Shown: positions 45,664-54,657, counted from the stretch's first letter. The stretch: DNA of 64,000 nt from Candidatus Poribacteria bacterium (GCA_028824685.1 JAPPCZ010000102.1:1-64000); one strand, 5' to 3'. The notes: a model not told the origin generated them from the letters alone. A program made the numbers and translations.

Positions 45664-47583
45664 ATGGGGAAATGGGGACTTTTACTTTTTCTTCCGGTAC
45701 TTTTGATCGGTTGCACACCTGCAGCAAAAGAGGATACGCTATCCTGGCAGATAACCTTCTTTCCGCTCGGTGCTAAGGTGCAGTTTGCGGACGAGGTGCC
45801 GATTAAGCAGGTTTCTGCCTATAATTCCGATGGAACGATGATCGCTCAACTCAATTTTCCTGTACAGCCACGACAGATAGAATCACTCTATTTTGAGTGG
45901 CAGGAAGGAGAAACCTATAGATTTGAAGCGACCTCGTCCTCGGAACATGTTAGCGTTCAAAAGGTAACAGCACCGCGCACCTACGCTCACGGCAGTTTGG
46001 AAATTTCTATTCCTTATGGCGCTGCTGTGAAATCGGATGTACAAAATCCGTTGCGTGGCAGTCAAAAGGCACTTATCCTGCATGGAAGTGAGATGACAGC
46101 CACAGTCATAGTCAAAAATGGAAACGTCCCAACTTCCTTTGATCTGGAAATCTATTTACCGTCAATATTGCATGTTATTCGTATGCCTGAAGATTGGAAG
46201 GTTGAGACAAGGGATGGGAAAGCCTACCTTTCAACTACGGGGACGTTTAGTGTTGCATCGGAAGATTGGTATCGTCAATTAGTTTTGAGGACATCTGAAG
46301 TTTCCATAGAAACCCCAAGACAATCGGACATACAAGAAATTTCGGGTGTTGTTCGCTTCACGACAACTGAAGGGGAAACTTGGGAACAGAAAACAACAGT
46401 GCAGTTACGGATAGCAAATGTCTCTGAGATTGTTGAACACCTTTCCATTGAAACCATTGAGATGCCTACAGATGCAGCAGGCATAGCGGATCCGAGACAG
46501 CGAGAAGATACTATCTACCATGCACGTCCTTTATTTAGTTGGCTTGGTACAGAGCAGACTGATGCATATACCCCTGTAACTTATCAGACAGTCCGTATTC
46601 ACAATCAAGGTGAAGAAACTATCCACGTGGTTGTTTCGTCAATCAATCGTGATATTAAAACTGGAGAGGCAGTGCCGTTTCTTGCACCACCGGATGCAGT
46701 TAATGCTGGCACAGATCGGAGTGTTAGTTTTGCCAGTTTACCGGGAGGAGAACTGACCTCTATCGCTTTGCCTATCTATTTTCACCCAGAATCTGCTAAA
46801 GCTGGTGGATTTGAACGCGAGATTGCGGTGAAGATATGGGGAAGTGATACGACAGTTCTCAGTGAAGAACGACCACTTCACCTCATCGTTCCAAACCGAC
46901 ACGCGCTGTATGTGAGTGGACTGGCAGTTATTGTCAGCTGCATCGGACTTGTGGTGCTGCTAAGGTTTCACAGACAATTCTTTGTCCGTTTCACAACCAA
47001 GCAACTCATTGTTATTGCGTTGTTCGGCACAACGATATTTGTGGCAATTGTTGTGCCATCAACACTGTTTTTGAATCTTATTCGTGCGATCCTTGGTCCC
47101 TTCTCGGTGCTGCTAACAGGTTTAGTTAACGAGACGCTCTACTATGCGTTGCTCACAGCATTGTTAATCTATATTTCCGGTGCACCGGGTGATAACACTC
47201 CGCAAACTTCCAATACCTTGCAGTTTCACGGTAAAGGCGGGGTAATTTTGCTTGTCTCTGCGGTGCGTTTACTGCTCAGTGGCGTTACGTTTGGGCTTTT
47301 CACACCGATGACGATAATCTATACAGGTACAAGTGTTCTGCTGTTAGAAACAGGTTTTCTGCTCGTGCGAAGGCGTGGTCTGCTTATGTGGGCACTTGTG
47401 TTCGGTATATGCGATGCGATTGCTGTTTATGTCGATTTTCAACTCTCTATTCTGTTTTACCGACTCTTTTTTGCAGATTGGTATATTTTGCTTCGCATTG
47501 TTGTTGAAGGATTCGTGTATACATTCATCGGTGTGCTGCTCGGTGCGAGGTTAGGGCGAGGATTGTGGAGAGTGGCGGATTAA
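45664..47583 (+). CDS. Lipoprotein with C-terminal ECF S-component-like membrane domain
   Basis: 639 residues. A lipoprotein signal (LLLFLPVLLIGC, lipobox LIGC) leads into a ~400-residue outside region with beta-sandwich-like segments. From residue about 414 to the end there are six to seven membrane helices (ALYVSGLAVIVSCIGLVVLL; LIVIALFGTTIFVAIVVP; VNETLYYALLTALLIYIS; GFVYTFIGVLLGARLG). The helical part resembles substrate-binding S components of ECF vitamin transporters in helix count and style. No EcfA or EcfT gene is nearby. A single chain carrying both a lipobox and a transporter-like domain is unusual. Corrinoid or cobalt transport is suggested only by the upstream riboswitch. Confidence 0.7.
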   Translation: MGKWGLLLFLPVLLIGCTPAAKEDTLSWQITFFPLGAKVQFADEVPIKQVSAYNSDGTMIAQLNFPVQPRQIESLYFEWQEGETYRFEATSSSEHVSVQKVTAPRTYAHGSLEISIPYGAAVKSDVQNPLRGSQKALILHGSEMTATVIVKNGNVPTSFDLEIYLPSILHVIRMPEDWKVETRDGKAYLSTTGTFSVASEDWYRQLVLRTSEVSIETPRQSDIQEISGVVRFTTTEGETWEQKTTVQLRIANVSEIVEHLSIETIEMPTDAAGIADPRQREDTIYHARPLFSWLGTEQTDAYTPVTYQTVRIHNQGEETIHVVVSSINRDIKTGEAVPFLAPPDAVNAGTDRSVSFASLPGGELTSIALPIYFHPESAKAGGFEREIAVKIWGSDTTVLSEERPLHLIVPNRHALYVSGLAVIVSCIGLVVLLRFHRQFFVRFTTKQLIVIALFGTTIFVAIVVPSTLFLNLIRAILGPFSVLLTGLVNETLYYALLTALLIYISGAPGDNTPQTSNTLQFHGKGGVILLVSAVRLLLSGVTFGLFTPMTIIYTGTSVLLLETGFLLVRRRGLLMWALVFGICDAIAVYVDFQLSILFYRLFFADWYILLRIVVEGFVYTFIGVLLGARLGRGLWRVAD

Positions 47584-47755
47584 TTGTGTATAGGTATTGA
47601 TAGATAAAGAAGAATATTTAAAACTATAGTATTGTGCGCCCAAATCAACGTCAATACACTTTAAAGTATAAGAATAGGGTCGCGACCGGGAGGTCGCTCC
47701 TACAAGAAGAGGTTCAAGTGTATAAAACGCACCTACCTATAAAGGAGTTATTTCT
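47584..47755. repeat. Spacer with hairpin repeat
   Basis: An AAATCAACGTCAATACAC block and one GTCGCGACCGGGAGGTCGCTCCTAC hairpin (47679-47703). AAAGGAG for the next gene lies at 47741-47747. Confidence 0.5.
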
Positions 47756-49408
47756 ATGAAACATATTCGTTTTTTTTGTCTACTATTATTGTTTATTATT
47801 CCGCCGATTGGGGCGGTGATGGCTGAAATCGACGTTGTCTGGGTTCGCGCAGGTGTAGTGCTTGAGTCTGAAACGAAAGGCGGAATTGGTTCGAAAATTG
47901 AGGTTGCTGTTGGAAAGCAAAGCACAACATTTGAAAATGTCTCGTCTCAAAAACTTGATGAGAAACGTGTTTTACTGGAATTGGCATGGCATCCGAATCA
48001 AAGTTATCAGTTTCGTTCCGGGAAAAGCATAACAGAAGGTACTTCCCCTTTGAAACCTATTCCCTACCTCATTCGTACGGTTGAATTAGATGGGCTTTTA
48101 TCGTTGATGGAAAATTTGCGTCAACCTGCTAAACCGACAGCGATAGCATTTGGGCCTGGAACTGGAACATATAAGCTTGCAGTTGCAACGGATAGAGGAC
48201 ACCTCGCGATTGTGCATCCAATCACCGGTGAAACACTTTGGAAAACTCGTATTTCGGAAGGTTATGTTAGACACATCGCATTTAGTCCTGACAATACATT
48301 GCTTTATGTTGGAGAACAAGCAGCGGATGGATTTATCTATTGCTACGCGTTAACAGGGAAAACGCCGCAGATTCGTTGGAAATACCGAACAGCAGACGAC
48401 ATTGAGACTTCAACACCGAGTAATCCTGAGAGTGTGTATGCGTGGGTGAGTTATCCTGGTCAGTCGTGTATGCAAACACTGTCCGATGGTGATCTATTGG
48501 TTGCTGGTGTGCATTCGTGGACACACAATAATACACCTCAGAAGCGATCTATGCTTTATCGGTTTGATGCGAAAACTGGGGATGTCAAATGGAAATGGCC
48601 TGGTGATGAGGCTATGCAAAAGATATTCCGCTGGTTTGATGTTAGTGTAGATGGGAAAACGCTTGCGCTTGTTACAGATGAAAGTGGTAAAGGCAACGGG
48701 ACGCTCTCTGTACTTGATGTGGAGACTGGAACAGAAAAGTGGCATTCAGATTTTGAACCGCTTACCCAGTATTTCAAGGGAGTTACTTTTTGGCGTGGTG
48801 TCAGCATGTCGCCTGATGGGAAGTTTGTCAATGTCACTACAGACGATGGACGCGCTTTTATTTTTAATGTGGACAATTCTGAACCGATATGGGAACAGAA
48901 TTTGGCAACACCGTTGGAGGTAAGTGGTGTTCCGATTATTGCTACAACCGGTACTATTAGCGCTACGAACGCTGCTGCGCTTTTTGTTACAGGCGATACG
49001 TATATCCCTTATCATCTGCAAAAAGGAGCGCAACGTCCTTCTACTATGCATCCCAACGGGATGACATTATTTGCTTATTCGTGGCGCGGTGAAAAGAAGT
49101 GGCAATGGAAACTTGAAAATATGCCGCAAGGTTTACGGATTGATGACGACGGACGATATGCTGCGTTAGGTGTTTCTAAGCGAAGCCAGAACCTAAATGA
49201 AAGTCTCCACGGTGTTTCGGTGTTTGATCTCACAGCTAAAGGTAACGGATTAGCGAAATATCTCTATACCTATCGCACGGAAGGGCAACTCCCTTACGAC
49301 ACGCTCGCTATTAGTGCTGATGGATCGCTCATCGCAATTGTTGAGATGTCGATTACGATGCCTGATGAGACGCTGCGTGGTAAAAATCGGGTGCATGTGT
49401 TGTATTGA
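47756..49408 (+). CDS. Secreted PQQ-like/WD40-like beta-propeller protein
   Basis: 550 residues. Signal peptide (FFCLLLLFIIPPIGAVMA), a short N-terminal beta domain (about 25-95), then propeller blades with PQQ-type endings (HPITGETLWKTRI, DAKTGDVKWKW, DVETGTEKWHSDF, GEKKWQWKLE). The N-terminal beta domain (AWHPNQSYQFRSG) echoes that of the preceding lipoprotein (EWQEGETYRFEAT), which suggests the two work together. ATG 47756 has AAAGGAG eight bases upstream. No quinone ligand residues can be named from sequence. A role with the riboswitch-controlled propeller is plausible but unproven. Confidence 0.8.
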   Translation: MKHIRFFCLLLLFIIPPIGAVMAEIDVVWVRAGVVLESETKGGIGSKIEVAVGKQSTTFENVSSQKLDEKRVLLELAWHPNQSYQFRSGKSITEGTSPLKPIPYLIRTVELDGLLSLMENLRQPAKPTAIAFGPGTGTYKLAVATDRGHLAIVHPITGETLWKTRISEGYVRHIAFSPDNTLLYVGEQAADGFIYCYALTGKTPQIRWKYRTADDIETSTPSNPESVYAWVSYPGQSCMQTLSDGDLLVAGVHSWTHNNTPQKRSMLYRFDAKTGDVKWKWPGDEAMQKIFRWFDVSVDGKTLALVTDESGKGNGTLSVLDVETGTEKWHSDFEPLTQYFKGVTFWRGVSMSPDGKFVNVTTDDGRAFIFNVDNSEPIWEQNLATPLEVSGVPIIATTGTISATNAAALFVTGDTYIPYHLQKGAQRPSTMHPNGMTLFAYSWRGEKKWQWKLENMPQGLRIDDDGRYAALGVSKRSQNLNESLHGVSVFDLTAKGNGLAKYLYTYRTEGQLPYDTLAISADGSLIAIVEMSITMPDETLRGKNRVHVLY

Positions 49409-49484
49409 TTTTGACAAATTAAAAGGCGTGGTATATACTTATCGTGATAATCTATGAAATTCACTAAATTCAGCAGGAACAATT

Positions 49485-50705
49485 ATGTCACGTTTCACAG
49501 ACGAAGAACTACTGGAAATGATTGAAATAGGCGAATCTGACCGCGTTGAATTTAAAGAATCTTTATCTGGTAACGTCCCAGAAAGAATTCGGGAAGCAAT
49601 TTGTGCGTTCGCTAACGATCTGCCTGCAAACAGTGAACCAGGGATCATCTTCGTAGGAGTAAAAGACAACAAAACCGTTGGGACTGTACAAATCACTGAA
49701 GAATTACTTCGGCAGTTGGCAGATATGAAAACTGATGGAAATATTGTTCCGCCACCATCAATGACGGTAGAAAAGCACGTCCTGAATGAGAAGGAAGTTG
49801 CTGTCGTTCAAGTGGATCCCTCTAATTCTCCGCCAGTACGGTACAAGAGGGTTATCCATGTTCGAACTGGACCACGTCGAGGTATCGCCACGGCACAAGA
49901 TGAAAGAAATCTTAACGAAAAACGGCGATATGGTGATCGACCTTTTGACCTATTTCCCGTCCAAACTGCGAGTCTTTCCGATCTCAATTTGGCATTATTC
50001 AATTACGAGTATCTCCCCCAAGCAGTTTCTGAAGAAATATTGGCACTTAATGAACGCACCTTGAACGAGCAATTGGCAGCCACAAAGATGATCGTTGCTT
50101 CCGATCAACCAATACCTACAGTGCTCGGAATTCTTGCAATTGGTAAGAATCCACAGGATTTTTTATATGGTGCGTACATTCAGTTTCTCAGAATTGATGG
50201 AAATGAATTATCAGATCCTATTATTGATAGCCAAGAAATTCGCGGTGCGGTTTCTGACCAGATACGCCGCTTAGATGATAAACTCATTGCCCATAACCGA
50301 GTTGCTGTTGATATTACCAGCGGCCCTATTGAGAAGCGAACTGCTCTTTATCCGATTGAAGCACTACAGCAGATTACTCGAAATGGGATTATGCATAGAA
50401 CTTACGAAGGGACAAATGCTCCTGTGCGTGTAAACTGGTTCAACAATCGCATTGTGATTTCAAGTCCTGGTGGCACATTCGGTGGTGTTACTGCTGATAA
50501 TTTTGGCGACTTAGGGCTTACCGACTATCGGAACCCAAATTTGGCGGAAGCGATGCGAATTTTAGGTTTTGTGCAGCGTTTCGGCATGGGTATCCCGATT
50601 GCCAGAAGACTGTTAGCAGAAAATGGAAATCCTGCACCCGAATTCAAGATTTATGACACTGCTGTAGTTGCTACGATACATGGTAGAGATAGCGATAATC
50701 CGTAA
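49485..50705 (+). CDS. AlbA_2/Schlafen-type putative ATP-binding regulator
   Basis: 406 residues. N-terminal AlbA_2 (Schlafen AAA_4-like) domain: ESDRVEFKESLSG and EPGIIFVGVKDNKTVG. The C-terminal half is HATPase_c_4-like: PIEALQQITRNGIMHR, NNRIVISSPGGTFGGV and QRFGMGIPIARRLL. These proteins are often transcriptional regulators or defence-linked. ATG 49485 has AGGA upstream. It converges on the XRE regulator with only five bases between stops, and starts a run of defence-type genes. Confidence 0.85.
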   Translation: MSRFTDEELLEMIEIGESDRVEFKESLSGNVPERIREAICAFANDLPANSEPGIIFVGVKDNKTVGTVQITEELLRQLADMKTDGNIVPPPSMTVEKHVLNEKEVAVVQVDPSNSPPVRYKRVIHVRTGPRRGIATAQDERNLNEKRRYGDRPFDLFPVQTASLSDLNLALFNYEYLPQAVSEEILALNERTLNEQLAATKMIVASDQPIPTVLGILAIGKNPQDFLYGAYIQFLRIDGNELSDPIIDSQEIRGAVSDQIRRLDDKLIAHNRVAVDITSGPIEKRTALYPIEALQQITRNGIMHRTYEGTNAPVRVNWFNNRIVISSPGGTFGGVTADNFGDLGLTDYRNPNLAEAMRILGFVQRFGMGIPIARRLLAENGNPAPEFKIYDTAVVATIHGRDSDNP

Positions 50706-50710
50706 CTTTT

Positions 50711-51262
50711 TCAATTTATTGCTTTGAGGAGGATGTTGTGGTATTTGACGAGTGCGTCAAATTTTTTCTCCTTAGAGGTTTCCTTATCGTTAAGAATTTC
50801 GCTCACAATGGTTTCAATACGCCGTTGAATGTAACGGAGTGCATCGTTATTTTCATTGGGACGGTTATCGCCGTACCTTCTCCACCTATATACCAACTTA
50901 TGAGGTTCAAGTTCTAAAATTTCAGCAAGTTTGACAAGATTCTGGTGTTTTGGAAAGTCGTCTCTGTTGAGCCAACGGATAAGGGTTCGATAGGCGACTC
51001 CGATTTGTTCTTGTACGTCTTTGAGTGCAAGGTTGCGTTCTTTCATTCGGACACGGACAAGGGTCGTATCAAGCGAGTAAGATTTGACATCAAAGAGTTC
51101 TTCTTCCTCGGTGGTTTCGCCAGTGATTTTGTGATATGTCTCAATAACTTCTTCGCAGCCAAGTTTCTCTGCGAGTTCGATTAGTGATTCTTCAAGTGTT
51201 TCTATATCCGGTGTTTCCTCACCTGATGTTTCCACATTTTGTGTTGCTTCATCTATGTTCAT
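50711..51262 (-). CDS. XRE-type helix-turn-helix regulator
   Basis: 183 residues. Acidic N-terminus (about 1-60), then a helix-turn-helix: VRMKERNLALKDVQEQIGVA YRTLIRWLN with PKHQNLVKLAEILEL, the Cro/XRE pattern. The C-terminal helical region is YIQRRIETIVSEIL. ATG 51262 with GAGGCA is used in place of the upstream frame opening at 51274. Immediately upstream are five phased palindromic repeats, which it may bind for autoregulation. Confidence 0.8.
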   Translation of the reverse strand: MNIDEATQNVETSGEETPDIETLEESLIELAEKLGCEEVIETYHKITGETTEEEELFDVKSYSLDTTLVRVRMKERNLALKDVQEQIGVAYRTLIRWLNRDDFPKHQNLVKLAEILELEPHKLVYRWRRYGDNRPNENNDALRYIQRRIETIVSEILNDKETSKEKKFDALVKYHNILLKAIN

Positions 51263-51289
51263 AATGTGCCTCAACTTGTGTATAATTAG

Positions 51290-51400
51290 GACGTTTGCAC
51301 GTCACTTTTAGGACGTTACACGTCACATTTAAGACGTTTGCACGTCACTTTTAGGACGTTACACGTCACATTTAGGACGTTTTGCACGTCACAGTGACGT
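51290..51400. repeat. Five phased palindromic iterons (GACGTnnnACGTC)
   Basis: Units start at 51290, 51312, 51333, 51355 and 51376, alternating GACGTTTGCACGTCAC and GACGTTACACGTCAC, with a longer fifth unit (GACGTTTTGCACGTCAC) and a trailing GTGACGT half-site. Spacing of 22/21/22/21 places each centre two helical turns apart. They abut the promoter region of the XRE gene, so an operator array is the best reading. Another GTGACGTG lies at about 51427. Confidence 0.85.
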
Positions 51401-51739
51401 GGTAAAACCCAGTCAGGGTAAGGAATGTGACGTGTTTTTTGCGTTTTTTTCTTTTCTCCTCTTTGTTTGATGGTGCTGTATGTGATGAAAATAAAAGACT
51501 AATTGTTATGTTAATTATATTATAACATAATAATTGGTCTTTGTCAAGGGAAAATTGAGATTTTTTGCGTTTTTTCTATTTTTGCCAGTATGATCGCACA
51601 TTAACTGAGGAGGTTGTGGAAGTCATGACCTCTAAAGATATATTTGCAGTTGATGCTGCTGGGGAACTGGCGATGACTTGGGGTGATTTGAAGGTGAGGT
51701 GGTAGGGACAAGTTGGAGATGTGTATACGTGTATGATGT
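51401..51739. other. AT-rich spacer with one possible small ORF
   Basis: After the iterons comes an AT-rich stretch (ATTATATTATAACATAATAATT near 51515). GAGGAGG then precedes ATG 51625, opening a 26-codon frame (MTSKDIFAVDAAGELAMTWG...) to TAG at 51702. The frame has a good ribosome-binding site but no recognised family; it could be a truncated gene start. Confidence 0.3.
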
Positions 51740-52243
51740 TTATTCACTGCAAGATGTTGTCAGAATCGCGGATTGACGCTGATTGCGCCAAATCAACGAG
51801 ACCAATACCATTACCTCAAAATGTGAATAAATTCTTCTGGGGACACGATTTGTATTTGCTGATAATTTCCAAGGTCCCAATAGGTGTTGATCACGACTTA
51901 CGATATAGTTGGCAGATACAGCAACAGCACAAGCAATAATCATGTCGTCTTTAGGATCGCGTTCTATGACGCGAATTTCCGGCAGATGTCCAACTACCGT
52001 GCTGATATTTCTCAGATAATTGATAAAGAGTTCTACCTCTTCTGAGGAGTAGTTATAACGATTCCGTATGTGGGGTTTCTCTAAAAGTACTCGGCGAATT
52101 TCTTGCAAAATATCTTCCGCTGTGTAAAGATCGGCATTTTGCTGGCACTGATACACAAGTTTTGCTGTCAACCCATCGGTAAGGAAAGCACTTACGACAA
52201 TGACGCTATCAAGAACGACACGCAGTTTTCTGTTGTTTATCAT
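51740..52243 (-). CDS. PIN-domain toxin (VapC-like, COG1569 type)
   Basis: About 167 residues. PIN-domain acidic residues are in LRVVLDSVIVVSAFLTDG, then EVELFINYLRN and RDPKDDMIIACAVAVSANYIVSRDQHLL. The residue after the first Asp is Ser rather than the usual Thr, and Val replaces Asn, so activity may be altered. ATG 52243 lies inside the end of the AbrB-type antitoxin gene (35-base overlap), the usual translational coupling of toxin to antitoxin. An RNA-cleaving toxin held by its partner is expected. Confidence 0.85.
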   Translation of the reverse strand: MINNRKLRVVLDSVIVVSAFLTDGLTAKLVYQCQQNADLYTAEDILQEIRRVLLEKPHIRNRYNYSSEEVELFINYLRNISTVVGHLPEIRVIERDPKDDMIIACAVAVSANYIVSRDQHLLGPWKLSANTNRVPRRIYSHFEVMVLVSLIWRNQRQSAILTTSCSE

Positions 52244-52511
52244 AATCTTGCTGTCGAAGCTCATTAACTGCGTGTTGGACATCTTGATAGACTTCTTCTT
52301 CGCTGATGCCTCTGTTTTGCTCGTGGACAGTGTTCATCACTTGGAGCAGCTTCTCCCAGTCTTCTGGTGTTACCAATTTTTGGGGCGTGATCACGACGCA
52401 ATCACCTTCAAGCCGTGCATCTACGACATCACCCTTTTTAAGTCCTAAACTCTCTCGGATTTGCTTAGGAATAGTAATCTGTCCATGTTCAAGAATTTTA
52501 GCAGCCGCCAT
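52209..52511 (-). CDS. AbrB/MazE-type antitoxin
   Basis: 100 residues. N-terminal SpoVT-AbrB swapped-hairpin DNA-binding domain: LEHGQITIPKQIRESLGLKK GDVVDARLEG. The C-terminal tail (EEEVYQDVQHAVNELRQQDY) should wrap the PIN toxin. ATG 52511 has AAAGGAG at good spacing. It overlaps the toxin start and likely represses the shared promoter. Confidence 0.88.
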   Translation of the reverse strand: MAAAKILEHGQITIPKQIRESLGLKKGDVVDARLEGDCVVITPQKLVTPEDWEKLLQVMNTVHEQNRGISEEEVYQDVQHAVNELRQQDYDKQQKTACRS

Positions 52512-52963
52512 ATTCCTACTCCTTTTGGAAGATTTTCCTAATAGTTGATATGTTTAAGTATAACGCATTATTGGCAAATAATCAACCTTTTCGTTGCATG
52601 TAACATCCGAGTTGTTTGTTGCACTCATTCTCTTTCTACATTCACAATTTTTCGGAAATTATGTTATCCAATGAATATACCAGAAGATACTTTCGTTTCT
52701 AAAGAAAAAGTTGGCCTGGAGCTATGCGCCTTTGTATATTGTCTGAATCACGGAGGACGCAGAGGACGCGGATTTTTCTCTTGCACATCTAAGGCTCACT
52801 TGGATACGCCGAAGCGTCTGTTGCGGGCTAACTTATCTCGGACACTGACTTCACAGAGAACATCAATATAACAGACTCAATAATCCGTGAAATCGGCATC
52901 ATCGGTGCAAATCCGAGATTCGGAGCTTTACAACAGTTTCAATTGGGTAAGAGTTAAGCTTAC
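52512..52963. other. 450-base spacer without a supported gene
   Basis: An open frame runs across it, but no ribosome-binding site or family supports it. It contains a CACGGAGGACGCAGAGGACGCGG segment and an AATCCGTGAAATC... segment, similar to short low-complexity repeats, with one related copy near 54811. It separates the toxin-antitoxin pair from the cyclase operon. Confidence 0.4.
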
Positions 52964-53650
52964 CTATAATTTCCACCACCAAGTTGATCGATAAACTGCC
53001 ATATTGTTCCATGTAAACTTTTCCCACATAGACCTTCCATCATCTGAATACTTAACCGATTTATGCAATTTGTTGTACACCGCTGCGGTTAATCCTGAAG
53101 GATAGTCCGGAGAAAGTGAACATAATTTCGCTGCGTAGTTTGCAGCGCGTCCAACCCAAACAAGATCGTTTGATTTGCGTATTCCAGTGCGTGCCACAAA
53201 TAAGTTACTAGTGTCAATACCTACAACTTGCTTAACACGAAAATTGGTTTTGGAATAACACTCTTTTAGAATAGGATTAATAATCTCACTAACTGTATAG
53301 TTTATTTTCAATGCTGAACGGGCAGCCGCAGTATTTTTTGAGTCTCCAATATATACCGCCATAATACGATCACCATCGTAAGAAGTAATAACACCACCTT
53401 CGGATTTTATAACCTTAGCAGCACAGCTAAGATATGCTTTATAAATTTCAGCCGCAAATTTTGGTTTGTAAGAATCCACAAGGTTGGTAGAATCATCAAG
53501 GTCTGCATAGAGGACCGTTCCGTCTAATTCTACGGCATCGTTACCTAATCCTAAATCTTCGGGTTCTGGTACCTTTCTACCTTTCCGGGTAGTCCATGTT
53601 TCTCTAAATATCTTTCGAACCTCTTTTGCAAAATCTGCACTTAAACTCAT
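52964..53650 (-). CDS. Class III nucleotidyl cyclase, Pycsar PycC-like
   Basis: 228 residues, one cyclase homology domain. Metal-binding aspartates are in VLYADLDDSTNLV and TSYDGDRIMAVY. The C-terminal catalytic region is WVGRAANYAAKLCSLS. Short stand-alone cyclases of this shape next to a cyclic-nucleotide-binding TIR protein are the Pycsar anti-phage arrangement, in which cCMP or cUMP is made on infection. The nucleotide made here cannot be told by eye. ATG 53650 has GGAGG nine bases upstream. It lies 23 bases after the effector gene on the same strand. Confidence 0.85.
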   Translation of the reverse strand: MSLSADFAKEVRKIFRETWTTRKGRKVPEPEDLGLGNDAVELDGTVLYADLDDSTNLVDSYKPKFAAEIYKAYLSCAAKVIKSEGGVITSYDGDRIMAVYIGDSKNTAAARSALKINYTVSEIINPILKECYSKTNFRVKQVVGIDTSNLFVARTGIRKSNDLVWVGRAANYAAKLCSLSPDYPSGLTAAVYNKLHKSVKYSDDGRSMWEKFTWNNMAVYRSTWWWKL

Positions 53651-53673
53651 TGGAATAATCCTCCAAATAAATA

Positions 53674-54591
53674 TTATTTAACGCCTGCCTTGTTAATGGT
53701 ATGCTGGAGTTGATCACAGATTGGTATCAACAAGGTGGCAAGGTTATTTGAATCATTTGATTCATACTTTAAGGGTATAAGACCAAGTAAATCAGTGGGA
53801 ATCTTAATATCATAATCGCGAGGGATAACCATAAAGGTACGCTCATGTGATAGTGCTCCCATAAATAGTCCTAACTCAAAAATTACGTTATCACGAGGGG
53901 CATCGGATATTTCGTCACGGCTTTCCACAACATCGTCAGCCCCAAGTACCAACACCGCAAAATCGGATTCATTAACCTGTCTTTCAAGTTCACTTAATAT
54001 AAACTGCGATGCGCTAAAAACGCCATCTGTCCATAATTGGACGATTAAATCCTTATCCTCTAAATTAGATTTAATTGCTTCTGCAATAGGAAGCGATTCC
54101 TTTGAAGAACCTATAAACATAACAGGACGAGGGTTTTTAGCAGCAACTAACCTATTTCTTTGCCGTAACCTATCAGCGAGTTCTATTGCAATTAGCTGCC
54201 AGACTCTTGGATATTTTTCTGCTAATGAACGGAAGGAGGTTTCACTGATTTTCATAACAACCGTTTGCTCAATTGCGACAACCGAAGCTGCGCGTCTTGC
54301 AGATGGATCAATTAACACCATTTCACCAACATGCTGGCCGGAATTTCTGATTGCTACTTCCCTCCCATTAACAAAGATAGAGAGTCGTCCAGCGAGGATA
54401 AAATAGATGTCATTATCCGCATCACCCTGAACAACTATTTCTTCATTAGACTCAAACTGGAGAAGTTCACCTTGGTCCGCAATTTCGTTGGCTAAGGTTT
54501 CGTTGTCATGAAGTATAAGTTGTTTGCGTAACGCCCAAATAAGGCGATGATGACTTGTTTCTCCACGGAACCTGTTAATCATATCTATCAC
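53674..54591 (-). CDS. Pycsar effector: cNMP-binding domain plus TIR-like domain
   Basis: 305 residues. Residues about 20-145 are a cyclic nucleotide-binding domain (IVVQGDADNDIYFILAGRLS; GEMVLIDPSARRAASVVA, the phosphate-binding cassette). Residues about 155-295 are the TIR-like domain of CAP12/Pycsar effectors: PVMFIGSSKESLPIAEAI, FAVLVLGADDVV, RDNVIFELGLFMGAL (candidate catalytic Glu in FELGLF). TIR effectors of this class deplete NAD+ when the cyclic nucleotide binds, stopping phage growth by stopping the cell. First gene of the two-gene operon. Confidence 0.88.
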   Translation of the reverse strand: MIDMINRFRGETSHHRLIWALRKQLILHDNETLANEIADQGELLQFESNEEIVVQGDADNDIYFILAGRLSIFVNGREVAIRNSGQHVGEMVLIDPSARRAASVVAIEQTVVMKISETSFRSLAEKYPRVWQLIAIELADRLRQRNRLVAAKNPRPVMFIGSSKESLPIAEAIKSNLEDKDLIVQLWTDGVFSASQFILSELERQVNESDFAVLVLGADDVVESRDEISDAPRDNVIFELGLFMGALSHERTFMVIPRDYDIKIPTDLLGLIPLKYESNDSNNLATLLIPICDQLQHTINKAGVK

Positions 54592-54657
54592 TTATCAACT
54601 TCTCCATGAGACTTTAGAAGTAAACATAATTATCTTTAAGCAATTTTCGTGCCAATG

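Noticed and set aside
51290..51400. Repeats as a CRISPR array
   Set aside because: Units are 15-17 bases with only about six bases between them, each is a palindrome, and there are no spacers or cas genes.
52545..52871. Possible 108-residue gene between antitoxin and cyclase
   Set aside because: No ribosome-binding site or recognisable domain, and it includes repeat-like GGAGGACGCAGAGGACGC.
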